Assembly: GCA_035507035.1 (NCBI GenBank)
Contig: DATJOJ010000022.1
Span: forward strand, 1-64,000
DNA length: 64,000 nucleotides
Reading direction: 5' to 3'
From: DATJOJ01 sp035507035
Lineage (GTDB): Bacteria > Acidobacteriota > Terriglobia > Terriglobales > Acidobacteriaceae
Part shown: piece after piece, positions 51,636 through 58,571 of the stretch
Numbering within the stretch: the first letter of the stretch is position 1
Layout of the letters: each line of letters begins with the position of its first letter
Notes under the pieces: model-generated
Database searches by the model: none
What the model was told of the DNA's origin: nothing
The model's input: the letters and a program-made list of their open reading frames with translations, nothing else
Program-made: the position numbers and the translations under genes

Positions 51636-51690
51636 ATCGGCGCTGGGCTGGTAAGTCTCAACTGAAACCGGGGGAGAAACGAGATGAGCA

Positions 51691-51867
51691 ATGACACCGG
51701 AGCAACAACGAGCTACGGACGAAGTTCTCGCACTCCGAGAACTCACGCGCACGACCGGTTGTAAAACGACCCGCGCGGTCAATTCGATCCTTCAGTCCTT
51801 GAAGGATGAAGACCTGATAGTCGTCGCAAAGGCTCTTAAAGATGCCAGCGCAGGCGGTGCGCGGTGA
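51691..51867 (+). CDS. Short helical protein upstream of the replication gene
   Basis: This 58-residue protein starts MTPEQQRATDEVLALRELTR and continues as helices (RAVNSILQSLKDEDLIVVAKALKDA). Its stop TGA overlaps the GTG start of the next gene (GTGA), which supports coding. A GGGGAG site lies 14 bp upstream of this ATG; another ATG at 51684 in a different frame is closer to that site but gives only a short peptide. No family is recognised. Confidence 0.5.
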   Translation: MTPEQQRATDEVLALRELTRTTGCKTTRAVNSILQSLKDEDLIVVAKALKDASAGGAR

Positions 51868-52625
51868 ATGCACCGAAGGAGCGACCGTTCAAAAAGTTTT
51901 TCTGCGACCGACCCGAGGTGTTCTTGCTCCCGCCGGCCGCCCTCAAGGTTTGGCTCTACCACTACAGCCGCGAAGGATCCGTCCGCGAATCTTGGCCTGG
52001 CGTCGATACACTCTGCGAAAAGTTGGACATGGACAGGCACTCCGTGTGTAAGTGGCGCGGATGGCTCATCACGAATGGATGGCTGGAGAAAATCGGCGAG
52101 CGACAGGGCAGCGGAAAGTTCTCCGTCCCGGTTTTCAAGGTCACACGTGGAAGTATCCCGGCAAGGAATAAAGACGGGCGATCATCGAACCGCGTGCGAA
52201 AACTTAACACGCGGTTGACCGGTGCGAAAACTTTGCACGCGGACCGGTGCGAAAACTTTGCACTAGAAGTAGATTCAAAAAAGCAAGTAGATAAAGAAAC
52301 AGAAGCCACCGCGTCTCTCTCTGCAGATCCTCACCTCCAGATGGTGTGGAATTACTACCGGCAGGAGATCGCAGACCACACGTTTTACACGTTTACACCC
52401 CAGCGAAAAAAGATGGGCGCCGCACGTTACGCCGAAGCGCTCTGTATCGCCGGCGGCGACATTGCCGGGGCTGTAACGCTGATGAAGTGTGCAATCGAAG
52501 CGATGCGGGATTCCGCATGGCACAACGGAAAGAACGACGCGGGCAAGAAATACAACGGTTGGGAAAACATATTCGGTACGGCCGAGCGATTTCAGAATTG
52601 GCTCAAGCAAGCACAGGAGGCATAG
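51864..52625 (+). CDS. Phage replication initiator-like protein with internal iterons
   Basis: The protein has 253 residues. The N-terminal 95 residues form a winged helix-turn-helix of the lambda O/primosomal kind (ALKVWLYHYSREGSVRESWPG, TLCEKLDMDRHSVCKWRGWL). Residues about 111-134 are a linker encoded by three DNA iterons. The C-terminal part (about 150-253) has the helical layout of partner-binding domains in phage initiators (WNYYRQEIADHTFYTF, GWENIFGTAERFQNWL). Inference: it binds the iterons in its own gene and recruits the host helicase loader. The GTG start overlaps the upstream stop. Confidence 0.6.
   Translation: MNAPKERPFKKFFCDRPEVFLLPPAALKVWLYHYSREGSVRESWPGVDTLCEKLDMDRHSVCKWRGWLITNGWLEKIGERQGSGKFSVPVFKVTRGSIPARNKDGRSSNRVRKLNTRLTGAKTLHADRCENFALEVDSKKQVDKETEATASLSADPHLQMVWNYYRQEIADHTFYTFTPQRKKMGAARYAEALCIAGGDIAGAVTLMKCAIEAMRDSAWHNGKNDAGKKYNGWENIFGTAERFQNWLKQAQEA
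52194..52263. repeat. Three iterons inside the initiator gene, candidate origin
   Basis: GTGCGAAAACTTTGCAC occurs at 52222-52238 and 52247-52263, and a variant with two changes (TTAAC for TTTGC) at 52194-52210. Each copy has partial dyad symmetry. The spacings (28 and 25 bp) put the three copies in three different reading frames, so the DNA and not the peptide is conserved. An A-rich stretch follows at 52264-52305, a possible melting region. Confidence 0.7.
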
Positions 52626-52627
52626 CG

Positions 52628-52810
52628 ATGGCCAGGTCAGATCAAACACAAGGGCCGGACGGCATCAACCATTACATTCCGAAAGAGGGCGGGAACATCG
52701 GCACGCCAGCCAACGGCAACGATCACGCAGCGATGCAGAAAGAATTGGACGACTTGGACCGGCGCGTTTCAGCGTTGGAACGCGAGCAACGCGAGGAAAA
52801 GATTCCCTAG
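52628..52810 (+). CDS. Small coiled-coil phage protein
   Basis: This 60-residue protein starts MARSDQTQGPDGINHYIP, with an AGGAGG site at ideal spacing, two bases after the initiator stop. The second half is a heptad-like charged helix (AMQKELDDLDRRVSALERE). No family is recognised. It probably shares the initiator transcript. Confidence 0.6.
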   Translation: MARSDQTQGPDGINHYIPKEGGNIGTPANGNDHAAMQKELDDLDRRVSALEREQREEKIP

Positions 52811-53007
52811 TTATCCCACGCCGGTTACAGCATTATCCCGATGTGGATAAATACGGATAACTCATTTATCTTCATTAGGATAGGAGAATTTTTTTCTTGA
52901 CAATAAATGCGGGCGGCGCTAAGTTTGGCCTTTAATGAAAACGCTCAAGGTCGTCGGCTTCTACCCGGCGACCTGAGCTGACCAAACAGCCTGTTAAGGA
53001 GGCCGTT
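52811..53007. promoter_or_regulatory. Gap with DnaA box and possible promoter
   Basis: TGTGGATAA at 52842-52850 is a perfect DnaA box in reverse sense, flanked by look-alikes TTATCC at 52811-52816 and CGGATAA at 52854-52860. TTGACA at 52897-52902 with TAAGTT 17 bp further (52920-52925) is a possible promoter. An AAGGAGG ribosome-binding site at 52996-53002 serves the next gene. Confidence 0.4.
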
Positions 53008-53154
53008 ATGGCTGCCAATATTCTCGCCCCCGCAGTCGTCCCCCGCAAGTCTTCCGTAGTCCAACAGCAACCCAAGCGAAGAATTTGTCCGCTGCACAAC
53101 AAAGATGTGCCTCCTCCTCGAAGAAGTGCGTCAGATGGCCGTATCTGTGAGTAG
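53008..53154 (+). CDS. 48-residue phage peptide with strong ribosome-binding site
   Basis: The ATG is preceded by a perfect AAGGAGG six bases upstream, the best ribosome-binding site in the element. The 48 residues are basic and Pro-rich with a C-terminal CPLHNK and ICE, so two cysteines and one His. No family is recognised. The end overlaps the start of the next gene in another frame. Confidence 0.5.
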   Translation: MAANILAPAVVPRKSSVVQQQPKRRICPLHNKDVPPPRRSASDGRICE

Positions 53155-53641
53155 CGCTGCACGGCCGATCGACCTTGAGATATGGAAAGCGACGAACCGG
53201 GCTCCCTTCCGCGGGGTATTGGTTTTGCTTGACACGGCGTCGGATGTCAGTCCAAGCGGCGCGAGAGGTCACAGGGTATTGATACCTCGCCACGTCGCCG
53301 AGGCAAAAATCAATTCGCTGGTCGGGATGGGTCTGAGTTGGGATTCTCGTTTAGACCGACACAACCCGCGCCAGAAGGTCGGAGTGATCGACCGCGCCAA
53401 TGTTGTAGAAAATCGCGTGGAGTTCGGCGGCTATATATTTGCGGGCGACTTCCCAGAAATTATCAGCACTTTGGGGGAGTCAGAGCTTGGCGTCTCCTAC
53501 GAGTCTCGTGATTGCGCTATCAAGAACAGGCGGACCAAAGTTTGGGAGATTATAGATTGCGTGTTCACCGGCGCGGCCATTTTGAAAAAGGAAGCGGCCG
53601 CATATCGCTCCGCGTGGATCCGACTCGACTTTAGTGTTTGA
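53135..53641 (+). CDS. Phage head-protease-like protein
   Basis: The protein has about 168 residues. The strand pattern (GVLVLLDTASD, HRVLIPRHVAEAKINSLVGM, RQKVGVIDRANVVENRVEF) and the signature-like LGVSYESRDC followed by WEIIDCVFTGAAILKKEAAAY resemble phage prohead proteases or capsid-maturation proteins, which cut the scaffold during head assembly. The expected catalytic His and Ser cannot be assigned with certainty. The start could also be 53105. It is separated from the other virion genes by the mqsRA pair and the reversed membrane gene. Confidence 0.45.
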   Translation: MAVSVSSAARPIDLEIWKATNRAPFRGVLVLLDTASDVSPSGARGHRVLIPRHVAEAKINSLVGMGLSWDSRLDRHNPRQKVGVIDRANVVENRVEFGGYIFAGDFPEIISTLGESELGVSYESRDCAIKNRRTKVWEIIDCVFTGAAILKKEAAAYRSAWIRLDFSV

Positions 53642-53756
53642 TTGCTCTGAATCCGGGAACGCTCCGGGATGTCGTCAAGGCCGCCCAGGCTGACACCCCT
53701 AGGCACCGACGCTCTGCGGGGCTCCCCGGATTACGAAAAACTGTAGAGGGAAAAAC

Positions 53757-53990
53757 GTGATAGAGATTCAAGCTTCGTGCGGAATTGATTTGAACGGATT
53801 GGCACCAGCCGATCGTAAACGGATTCGGGAGATCGGATTCAATGCTTGGGTGAGCGAGGTCGAAGCCCGCGAAGCGAAACGCGCCAGTCGCCCAAGCCCC
53901 ACAACTGACGCCGTGAATCGGTATTCCTTGGAGTACAGACAGACCGCCATGAGACGCCGGCACCGAGCAAATGGTCTGACCGGCCAATAA
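53757..53990 (+). CDS. Small hypothetical protein
   Basis: This 77-residue protein with a GTG start follows an AGAGGG site. It reads MIEIQASCGIDLNGLAPADR and then a highly charged helix to the end, which is basic (YRQTAMRRRHRANG). No family is recognised. The region before it holds an inverted pair AATCCGGG/CCCGGATT. A repeat-rich, AT-rich segment follows before mqsR. Confidence 0.4.
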   Translation: MIEIQASCGIDLNGLAPADRKRIREIGFNAWVSEVEAREAKRASRPSPTTDAVNRYSLEYRQTAMRRRHRANGLTGQ

Positions 53991-54006
53991 AGTGGCTTGC
54001 ACCTTA

Positions 54007-54139
54007 TTGATTCTACGGGGCAAAAACAACAGTTTTTTGCGGTTGTGAACCCAAGAGACCTGCCTTCGCGTTTTGTTGATTCCATTGGCCGAAAACAACA
54101 GCGACAATTATGTTCGTCTTATGTTCGCCAAATGGCGAA
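54007..54139. repeat. Repeat-rich region upstream of mqsRA
   Basis: Two 26-bp direct repeats (54007-54032 and 54076-54101) agree at 21 positions and share the ends TTGATTC and AAAACAACAG. Two tandem 11-bp units TTATGTTCGTC and TTATGTTCGCC lie at 54107-54128 or so. TTCGCCAAATGGCGAA (54124-54139) is a palindrome just before the mqsRA promoter. The segment is clearly AT-richer than its neighbours. Confidence 0.55.
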
Positions 54140-54147
54140 TAAATAAC

Positions 54148-54177
54148 TTGACAGATATGGTAGCACGGTGCTACCGT
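54148..54177 (+). promoter_or_regulatory. mqsRA promoter with palindromic operator
   Basis: A perfect TTGACA (54148-54153) and a weak -10 TACCGT (54172-54177) are 18 bp apart. GGTAGCACGGTGCTACC (54159-54175), a perfect 17-bp palindrome around one base, fills the spacer and overlaps the -10. MqsA-type antitoxins repress their own operon from such palindromes. The predicted transcript starts within a few bases of the mqsR GTG. Confidence 0.7.
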
Positions 54178-54185
54178 CTAGCTGT

Positions 54186-54485
54186 GTGAGCGAGAAAAGT
54201 CCAACTTACGCCCTTAAGCTAATTAAGGGTCTGATGCAGGATGGGAGTTGGAGATTGACGATCGAGGCCGCGAACACAGCCCTCGAGCTCGGCTTTGACG
54301 GGGATGATGTGTACGACTGCATAGTGAACAATCTTGAGGAAACGCACTTCTATAAGACGATGGAATCCGAAAAGAAGGTTGGCCTAATGCAGGACGTTTA
54401 CCACATCACCTATGAACGTCAGCGGCTCTATGTGAAACTGCAGGTCAACGTTGATGCGGTCGTTGTCTCGTTCAAGGAAGCTTGA
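54186..54485 (+). CDS. mqsR: MqsR-family mRNA interferase toxin
   Basis: The toxin cleaves mRNA, in E. coli mainly at GCU, and arrests growth. The 99 residues nearly equal the 98 of E. coli MqsR. The conserved end is clear: LGFDGDDVYDCIVNNLEETHFYKTM, then QDVYHITYERQRLYVKLQV and the terminal VVVSFKE. The GTG at 54186 is chosen because it gives the family length; an in-frame GTG at 54168 lies inside the operator. The toxin precedes its antitoxin, as in E. coli. A leaderless or nearly leaderless mRNA is likely. Confidence 0.88.
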   Translation: MSEKSPTYALKLIKGLMQDGSWRLTIEAANTALELGFDGDDVYDCIVNNLEETHFYKTMESEKKVGLMQDVYHITYERQRLYVKLQVNVDAVVVSFKEA

Positions 54486-54499
54486 AAAGGGGGTAAGGT

Positions 54500-54979
54500 A
54501 TGAAATGCGCAATTTGTGGGGAGAACGCGAACGAGATTAGCGAGCAGAGGACGGCGCGATATCGCGGTGAGACTGTCGAGGTTGTGCAGAAGTTCTTTCG
54601 GTGTGAATCATGCAAGGAAGAGTTCGTTACGCCCGAACAGATGCGCGTACACAGTCGTGCTGTGAAGAACGAGATTCGGAAAAAATATGGCCTTCTCCCG
54701 CCCGAAAGGATCATCGAAATACGCAAGAAGTTGGAGTTAACCCAGAGCGACCTTGAAGAGTTGCTTGGTACGGGCCCGAAGGTGGTCGTTAGATGGGAAA
54801 GCGGCAAGGTGATCCAGAGCGGCGGTCACGACAACATGTTGAGATTACTTGAGCGGGATCCTTCCATTCTAAAGTCGTTGCGACAGATTCGGGAACTCCG
54901 TTCGGCTGAACAGAAGCAGTACCAGAAGGCGGAAGCACGTAAACCGCAGTCTGAAGCAGCGTACTACGCAGCCGGCTAG
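54500..54979 (+). CDS. mqsA: MqsA-family (YgiT-type) antitoxin
   Basis: The antitoxin neutralises MqsR and represses the operon. The protein has 159 residues, longer than E. coli MqsA (131). The N-terminal zinc domain has CAIC (Cys3, Cys6) and CESC (Cys35, Cys38). The middle is RIIEIRKKLELTQSDLEELLG, an Xre-type helix-turn-helix, continued by VVVRWESGK. About 30 extra residues at the C-terminus are Gln- and Ala-rich. It follows mqsR after 14 bp with a GGGGG/AAGG-type site upstream. A TA pair inside a prophage can stabilise it or act against other phages. Confidence 0.88.
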   Translation: MKCAICGENANEISEQRTARYRGETVEVVQKFFRCESCKEEFVTPEQMRVHSRAVKNEIRKKYGLLPPERIIEIRKKLELTQSDLEELLGTGPKVVVRWESGKVIQSGGHDNMLRLLERDPSILKSLRQIRELRSAEQKQYQKAEARKPQSEAAYYAAG

Positions 54980-55016
54980 AAGTTGGGAGAAAGCGCCTCG
55001 GGAAAAAATTTACTCG

Positions 55017-55084
55017 CCATCTCCAATTTAACTGCGGGCAGGGACCCATCCCATCGACGCTCGCTCGGGGAATGCTTTGTAGAC
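55017..55084. repeat. 68-bp direct repeat, left copy
   Basis: This copy agrees with 56343-56410 at 48 of 68 positions with no gap. The core GGGCAGGGACCCATCCC (55036-55052) is an imperfect palindrome. It ends 14 bp from the stop codon of the reversed membrane gene. Confidence 0.7.
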
Positions 55085-55097
55085 AGCCACGACAGAT

Positions 55098-56264
55098 TTA
55101 GCCCGTAGTCGAATGGCTAGCAGAGCTCGTAATCAGTGCTGCTAGCTTTCGGAATTGGTGATTTCTCGTCTCTACAACCTTCATACCTGGCAACAGGCCG
55201 TGCTGCTTTACCTTGGCTTCCTCGCCTGGATGCAAAACTAACTCGCATCGCGTTTCAAACAGATTTCTCTGCTCGTCCTGATAGGTGACAAAGATGGGAA
55301 TTGCAAGCTCATGCTTGTTGTAGTCTTTATAAGTAAACCACTCACGCATGAGGGCCTCCACCATGTTTCCGACGTAATCTGGCCCGTCTGCTTTTAGGAT
55401 GTTAGGGCTGAGCAGGCAGCCGTTCCCCGGAATGATTGCGTAGCCGAAACTCGGGAAGGTGATTGTGTAGTCCTTTAAGACAATGTCGTCCACGCAAACC
55501 ATCTTCGCGGTGCTTCCACCTCTATTCACCAAGTCTAGAGAGTTTTCCGGCGTGTCTCCGGTTACCGATCCTCGGTCGTCTTGAAACACAATGTAGACTC
55601 TCGGATCAGAATCGTTGACGGATCCGCCCACTTCAGGTTGCCGCGGTTTCCATGGATGTTTTGAGGTGAACTTTCTATAGCGCGGGGTCGCAATGGTAGC
55701 TGCGTATGTCCAGCCCAAGGGAGTTTTCTTAAGTAGCTCGTGGGCCGCGAGCCATCCCATACCGGCTGTTGCTTGATTGTGCTCTAGTTCAGTTGCTTTG
55801 ACAGCTTCGTCCGTTGAAAGTGTGCATGTGCCCGAGCAGCAATCTTTTAACCAGCAGAGGATTACGTCGGCGTAGACCTCATCCAGTTCAGCCTTAAACT
55901 GCCCTAACGACTCCAGGCTCTGATTAAGCTTGGTTTCAAAATGCAGAACGCGCTCCTGTAGCTCTTTGTTGTCCTGCTGTAGCCTGTCACGCTCAGCCTT
56001 GAGTGACGCCGTGTCGGATTGCCCCTCGGGTGACTCAGGTTCAGAATTAAGGCGAGGTCGGTTTACAAGAAATGACAGGACAGCTAGTCCAAGTGCTGAA
56101 AATGCGAATGTGCCGGTTATAGCAAGCCAATCCAGTGGGAAATGGCGAAGTCGCTGAATCCCCGATGTGCCAGCCGCGATTACGCCTCCGCCAAAAACCC
56201 ACGACAGAACCAACCAAAGCAGGTTCGGCCTCAGGTCATCCCACCGATTTTGCCAAAAACCCAT
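55098..56264 (-). CDS. Membrane-anchored coiled-coil protein of unknown function
   Basis: The protein has 388 residues from the ATG at 56264. Two membrane helices come first (about 15-37 and 47-67), then a coiled coil (about 85-125, SLKAERDRLQQDNKELQERV). About 250 residues follow that may hold an alpha/beta part and an Ig-like beta sandwich (AKMVCVDDIVLKDYTITF, HELAIPIFVTYQDEQRNLF). A Cys-rich spot CWLKDCCSGTC sits near 137. No family is recognised. It is the only reversed gene of the element and is bracketed by 68-bp direct repeats, so it looks like an inserted cargo gene, perhaps for exclusion of other phages. Confidence 0.65.
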   Translation of the reverse strand: MGFWQNRWDDLRPNLLWLVLSWVFGGGVIAAGTSGIQRLRHFPLDWLAITGTFAFSALGLAVLSFLVNRPRLNSEPESPEGQSDTASLKAERDRLQQDNKELQERVLHFETKLNQSLESLGQFKAELDEVYADVILCWLKDCCSGTCTLSTDEAVKATELEHNQATAGMGWLAAHELLKKTPLGWTYAATIATPRYRKFTSKHPWKPRQPEVGGSVNDSDPRVYIVFQDDRGSVTGDTPENSLDLVNRGGSTAKMVCVDDIVLKDYTITFPSFGYAIIPGNGCLLSPNILKADGPDYVGNMVEALMREWFTYKDYNKHELAIPIFVTYQDEQRNLFETRCELVLHPGEEAKVKQHGLLPGMKVVETRNHQFRKLAALITSSASHSTTG

Positions 56265-56342
56265 CGTGCGCACCCGAAATTATTTCTAAGGCTTAACCAG
56301 TCAGAGCATACGGCATCCTCGCCGACAAGTGCTATATCCTAA

Positions 56343-56410
56343 CCATCTCCCCGCTGACTGTGGGTAGGGACCCATCCCACGCGCTTCCGCTCGTGCGATG
56401 CTGCCTAGAC
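56343..56410. repeat. 68-bp direct repeat, right copy
   Basis: This is the partner of 55017-55084, in the same orientation. Its core GGGTAGGGACCCATCCC (56362-56378) has the same dyad, extended to GTGGG/CCCAC here. It lies about 80 bp upstream of the start codon of the reversed membrane gene. Confidence 0.7.
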
Positions 56411-57292
56411 TCAGAAGAACCCAAGAAAGTGACGCGGCTCACAGATTGCGTCAGACACTCCGTGCTACAAGTTAACACCATCATGAAAATCCCCATCTAC
56501 AGAAGAGCAACTATCGGCTCCCGAGCGGCTGCCTCTGTCTGAATTCTGAAAATGGCCGGAGCAACGCCGGCGGCTGGTAGAGGCGCGACCTTTACTTTGT
56601 GACGGCAGAGGTCTAGCGCCTTAACCTTCTTGGAATCATCCACATAAGAAATTCCAATCCACAACCGCATCCAAATGCCTGAAAATCTAAGCCCGATCGG
56701 CTTAATTTCAGGGGTAAATCTTCAAACTTGGGCGAATCATTTATTCGCTGCGAAGTTTTGCCTGGCCATCCATCCGAGCTAACCCACCTCCAGCCGGCTA
56801 TCCCTCCGACCATCCAAACGATTCGTTATCCGTTGTGCCATCCATCGCATTGCAATCAATCTAAAGACTTTACCTCCCAAAAGGATGGTCTGACCCTCCG
56901 GGGCGGCAAGCCCTTGGCCCCCCATCCGATTCTGTTTTCGCCGTCACAGTTCTCAGGCCCCGACTTCTGTAAAATTTTGGAATTGCCTTTCCTTTCCGGC
57001 ATTTACTGCTTTTTCGGCGATACCTGCCCTTATCGCTATTTTCCCGGACGCACTTTTGCTAAACATTGAATCGGAATGTTACCGGCTGCGAAATTTCACG
57101 ATAGAGAGGAATAGAAATAATTTCTCAGCACCCCTTTGCTGGAAGTTAAACGTGGAGCGGAAACTTTTACATGCCCCCTGTCCTAAAGATTGCCCGGCCC
57201 AGATTTGATTCGCCTTTTATTCGCCCTGCCCGCTGTGTACTGTAACAGTGTGAGAAAACGAAGCAGATAAAGAAAATCGGAAGGTACACGCG
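56411..57292. other. Gene-poor stretch inside the element
   Basis: No credible gene is seen in these 882 bp. Short open frames (56360-56542, 56728-57069) lack ribosome-binding sites and natural composition. CCATCC recurs five or more times between 56766 and 56925. GCGAAT/ATTCGC form a small hairpin near 56735-56755. At the right end, TTTTAT (57215-57220) and TACTGT (57238-57243) may form a promoter, with the palindrome ACTGTAACAGT (57239-57249) on its -10. Non-coding RNA cannot be excluded. Confidence 0.4.
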
Positions 57293-58276
57293 ATGTCGAA
57301 CTGTGTGGCGTCGGCGCAGCCCTGCGTCAACGAATTCAAGCAAGATCCCGACCTAAACCAACAGAGCCATCTAAACCGAAAAAAAATAAGCGAGTCGATC
57401 CGTCTGGGGCTACGTTTTCGGATTTGCGCCGAACTCATCGCAGGCATTCGACGCAACCGCCAGCAACCAACCACAGAACCGACTAAGCCGCCACGAACCA
57501 ACCATTACGATTGGCTCGGCCCAGAACAAGGGCCGTGGAAGCGATTTGTTGTACTGGTCGCAGTCCCGGAACCATTGCCGGTAGTTAGCGCCGCGTTGAA
57601 CCCCCAGGATCACCTGGAGGGAGGCGGAGGCATAGCGCCTATATGGAAAGTAAGGCCGAGGCTAAATGCCAATCCTCGACGCCAGCGGGACCCAGTTTGG
57701 AAAGGTACACCGTCAGTAGAAATACCAAACCCGAACCGCACTCCGTGGTTTCTGAGCGAAGAAGGCAAACGCGTTACTGCCGCGAGAGATGAACGAAAAA
57801 TGGTAAGCCGTTGGCAGCGCCAGCCAAGCCGGCTTTTCCGAATTGCAACGAAGAGTGAGGCCAGTCGTCCGCCAGAAAGAAAGCCATCCGAAAGGAAGAC
57901 AATCCAACTGCCCGAAGACGCCGCCAAGAAATACGAATACAAGGGCACCGCGCTTAGCGATCAGTGGATTGAATTGAATGGCCTCCAACGTCTGCAAAAG
58001 CCGTCACCGATGCGGCAAAGGGATGCGGCCGCATTTTTCCGCAAGCGGCTCGTGCAGCTATTTGGGTCCAAGAAAAGCGCAGCAATAAAGGACGTAGCTA
58101 ATGTCCTGGCTTGGCAAGCAAGGGGGCTTTCCGTCCGCGAAATCGCGGTCGAGATGGATGCGACTGCGGCATGGGTTCGCTATCGGCTCGATGGTATTTC
58201 CAAAAATTTTATTCGCCAACAGACGCAATCACTTACCAGCGCCCGTCAGCAAAAAGACGCAATCGCAGTTGAGTAA
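57293..58276 (+). CDS. Phage protein with C-terminal helix-turn-helix
   Basis: The protein has 327 residues with a GGAAGG site upstream. The first 220 residues are Pro-, Arg- and Asn-rich and look disordered. The last 100 are helical and end in a clear helix-turn-helix (VANVLAWQARGLSVREIAVEMDATAAWVRYRL is the region from about 268 to 300). It could be a small-terminase-like or regulatory DNA-binding protein. No family is recognised. It opens the late block; a weak promoter with a palindrome lies upstream. Confidence 0.5.
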   Translation: MSNCVASAQPCVNEFKQDPDLNQQSHLNRKKISESIRLGLRFRICAELIAGIRRNRQQPTTEPTKPPRTNHYDWLGPEQGPWKRFVVLVAVPEPLPVVSAALNPQDHLEGGGGIAPIWKVRPRLNANPRRQRDPVWKGTPSVEIPNPNRTPWFLSEEGKRVTAARDERKMVSRWQRQPSRLFRIATKSEASRPPERKPSERKTIQLPEDAAKKYEYKGTALSDQWIELNGLQRLQKPSPMRQRDAAAFFRKRLVQLFGSKKSAAIKDVANVLAWQARGLSVREIAVEMDATAAWVRYRLDGISKNFIRQQTQSLTSARQQKDAIAVE

Positions 58277-58294
58277 TCGAGGAGTCAATTTCAA

Positions 58295-58570
58295 ATGCCC
58301 GAAAAAAATCAAGATTTTGATCGAAGTTTTTACGTCCTGTGCGTCGTCGGCTACTGGATCCTCGCGCTCGATGCGCTCGCGACGCCAGAAGGACGGGAAC
58401 AGGTGAAGGCCGCGTTTCGCGATGCCATGCTATCCGCGGGCAGCTTCGAGGCCCTCTCGGAAATCCCGGAATTTGTCGCGGCGATGCGCGATATTGACCT
58501 GGCGGCACACGCAGGGATTATTGTCGCCGATCCAGTGGAACTCACTCCGGCAGACGGAAAGGCGGTCTAG
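58295..58570 (+). CDS. Small acidic helical phage protein
   Basis: This 91-residue protein starts MPEKNQDFDRSFYVLCVVGY, with a GAGGAG site 10 bp upstream. It has one partly hydrophobic helix (YVLCVVGYWILALDAL) and an acidic C-terminal half (EIPEFVAAMRDIDLAAHAG). It may be a small virion or chaperone-like protein; no family is recognised. It is separated by one base from the next GTG. Confidence 0.5.
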   Translation: MPEKNQDFDRSFYVLCVVGYWILALDALATPEGREQVKAAFRDAMLSAGSFEALSEIPEFVAAMRDIDLAAHAGIIVADPVELTPADGKAV

Positions 58571-58571
58571 C

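Noticed and set aside
52194..52263. CRISPR array
   Set aside because: Only three 17-bp units with 8- and 11-bp gaps inside a coding gene, and no cas genes; iterons explain them better.
55017..56410. Insertion sequence
   Set aside because: The bracketing repeats are direct and imperfect, no inverted ends are seen, and the gene has no transposase motif.
56728..57069. 113-codon open frame in the gene-poor stretch
   Set aside because: No ribosome-binding site, Pro/His/Cys-rich composition and no motif. It could still be a remnant.
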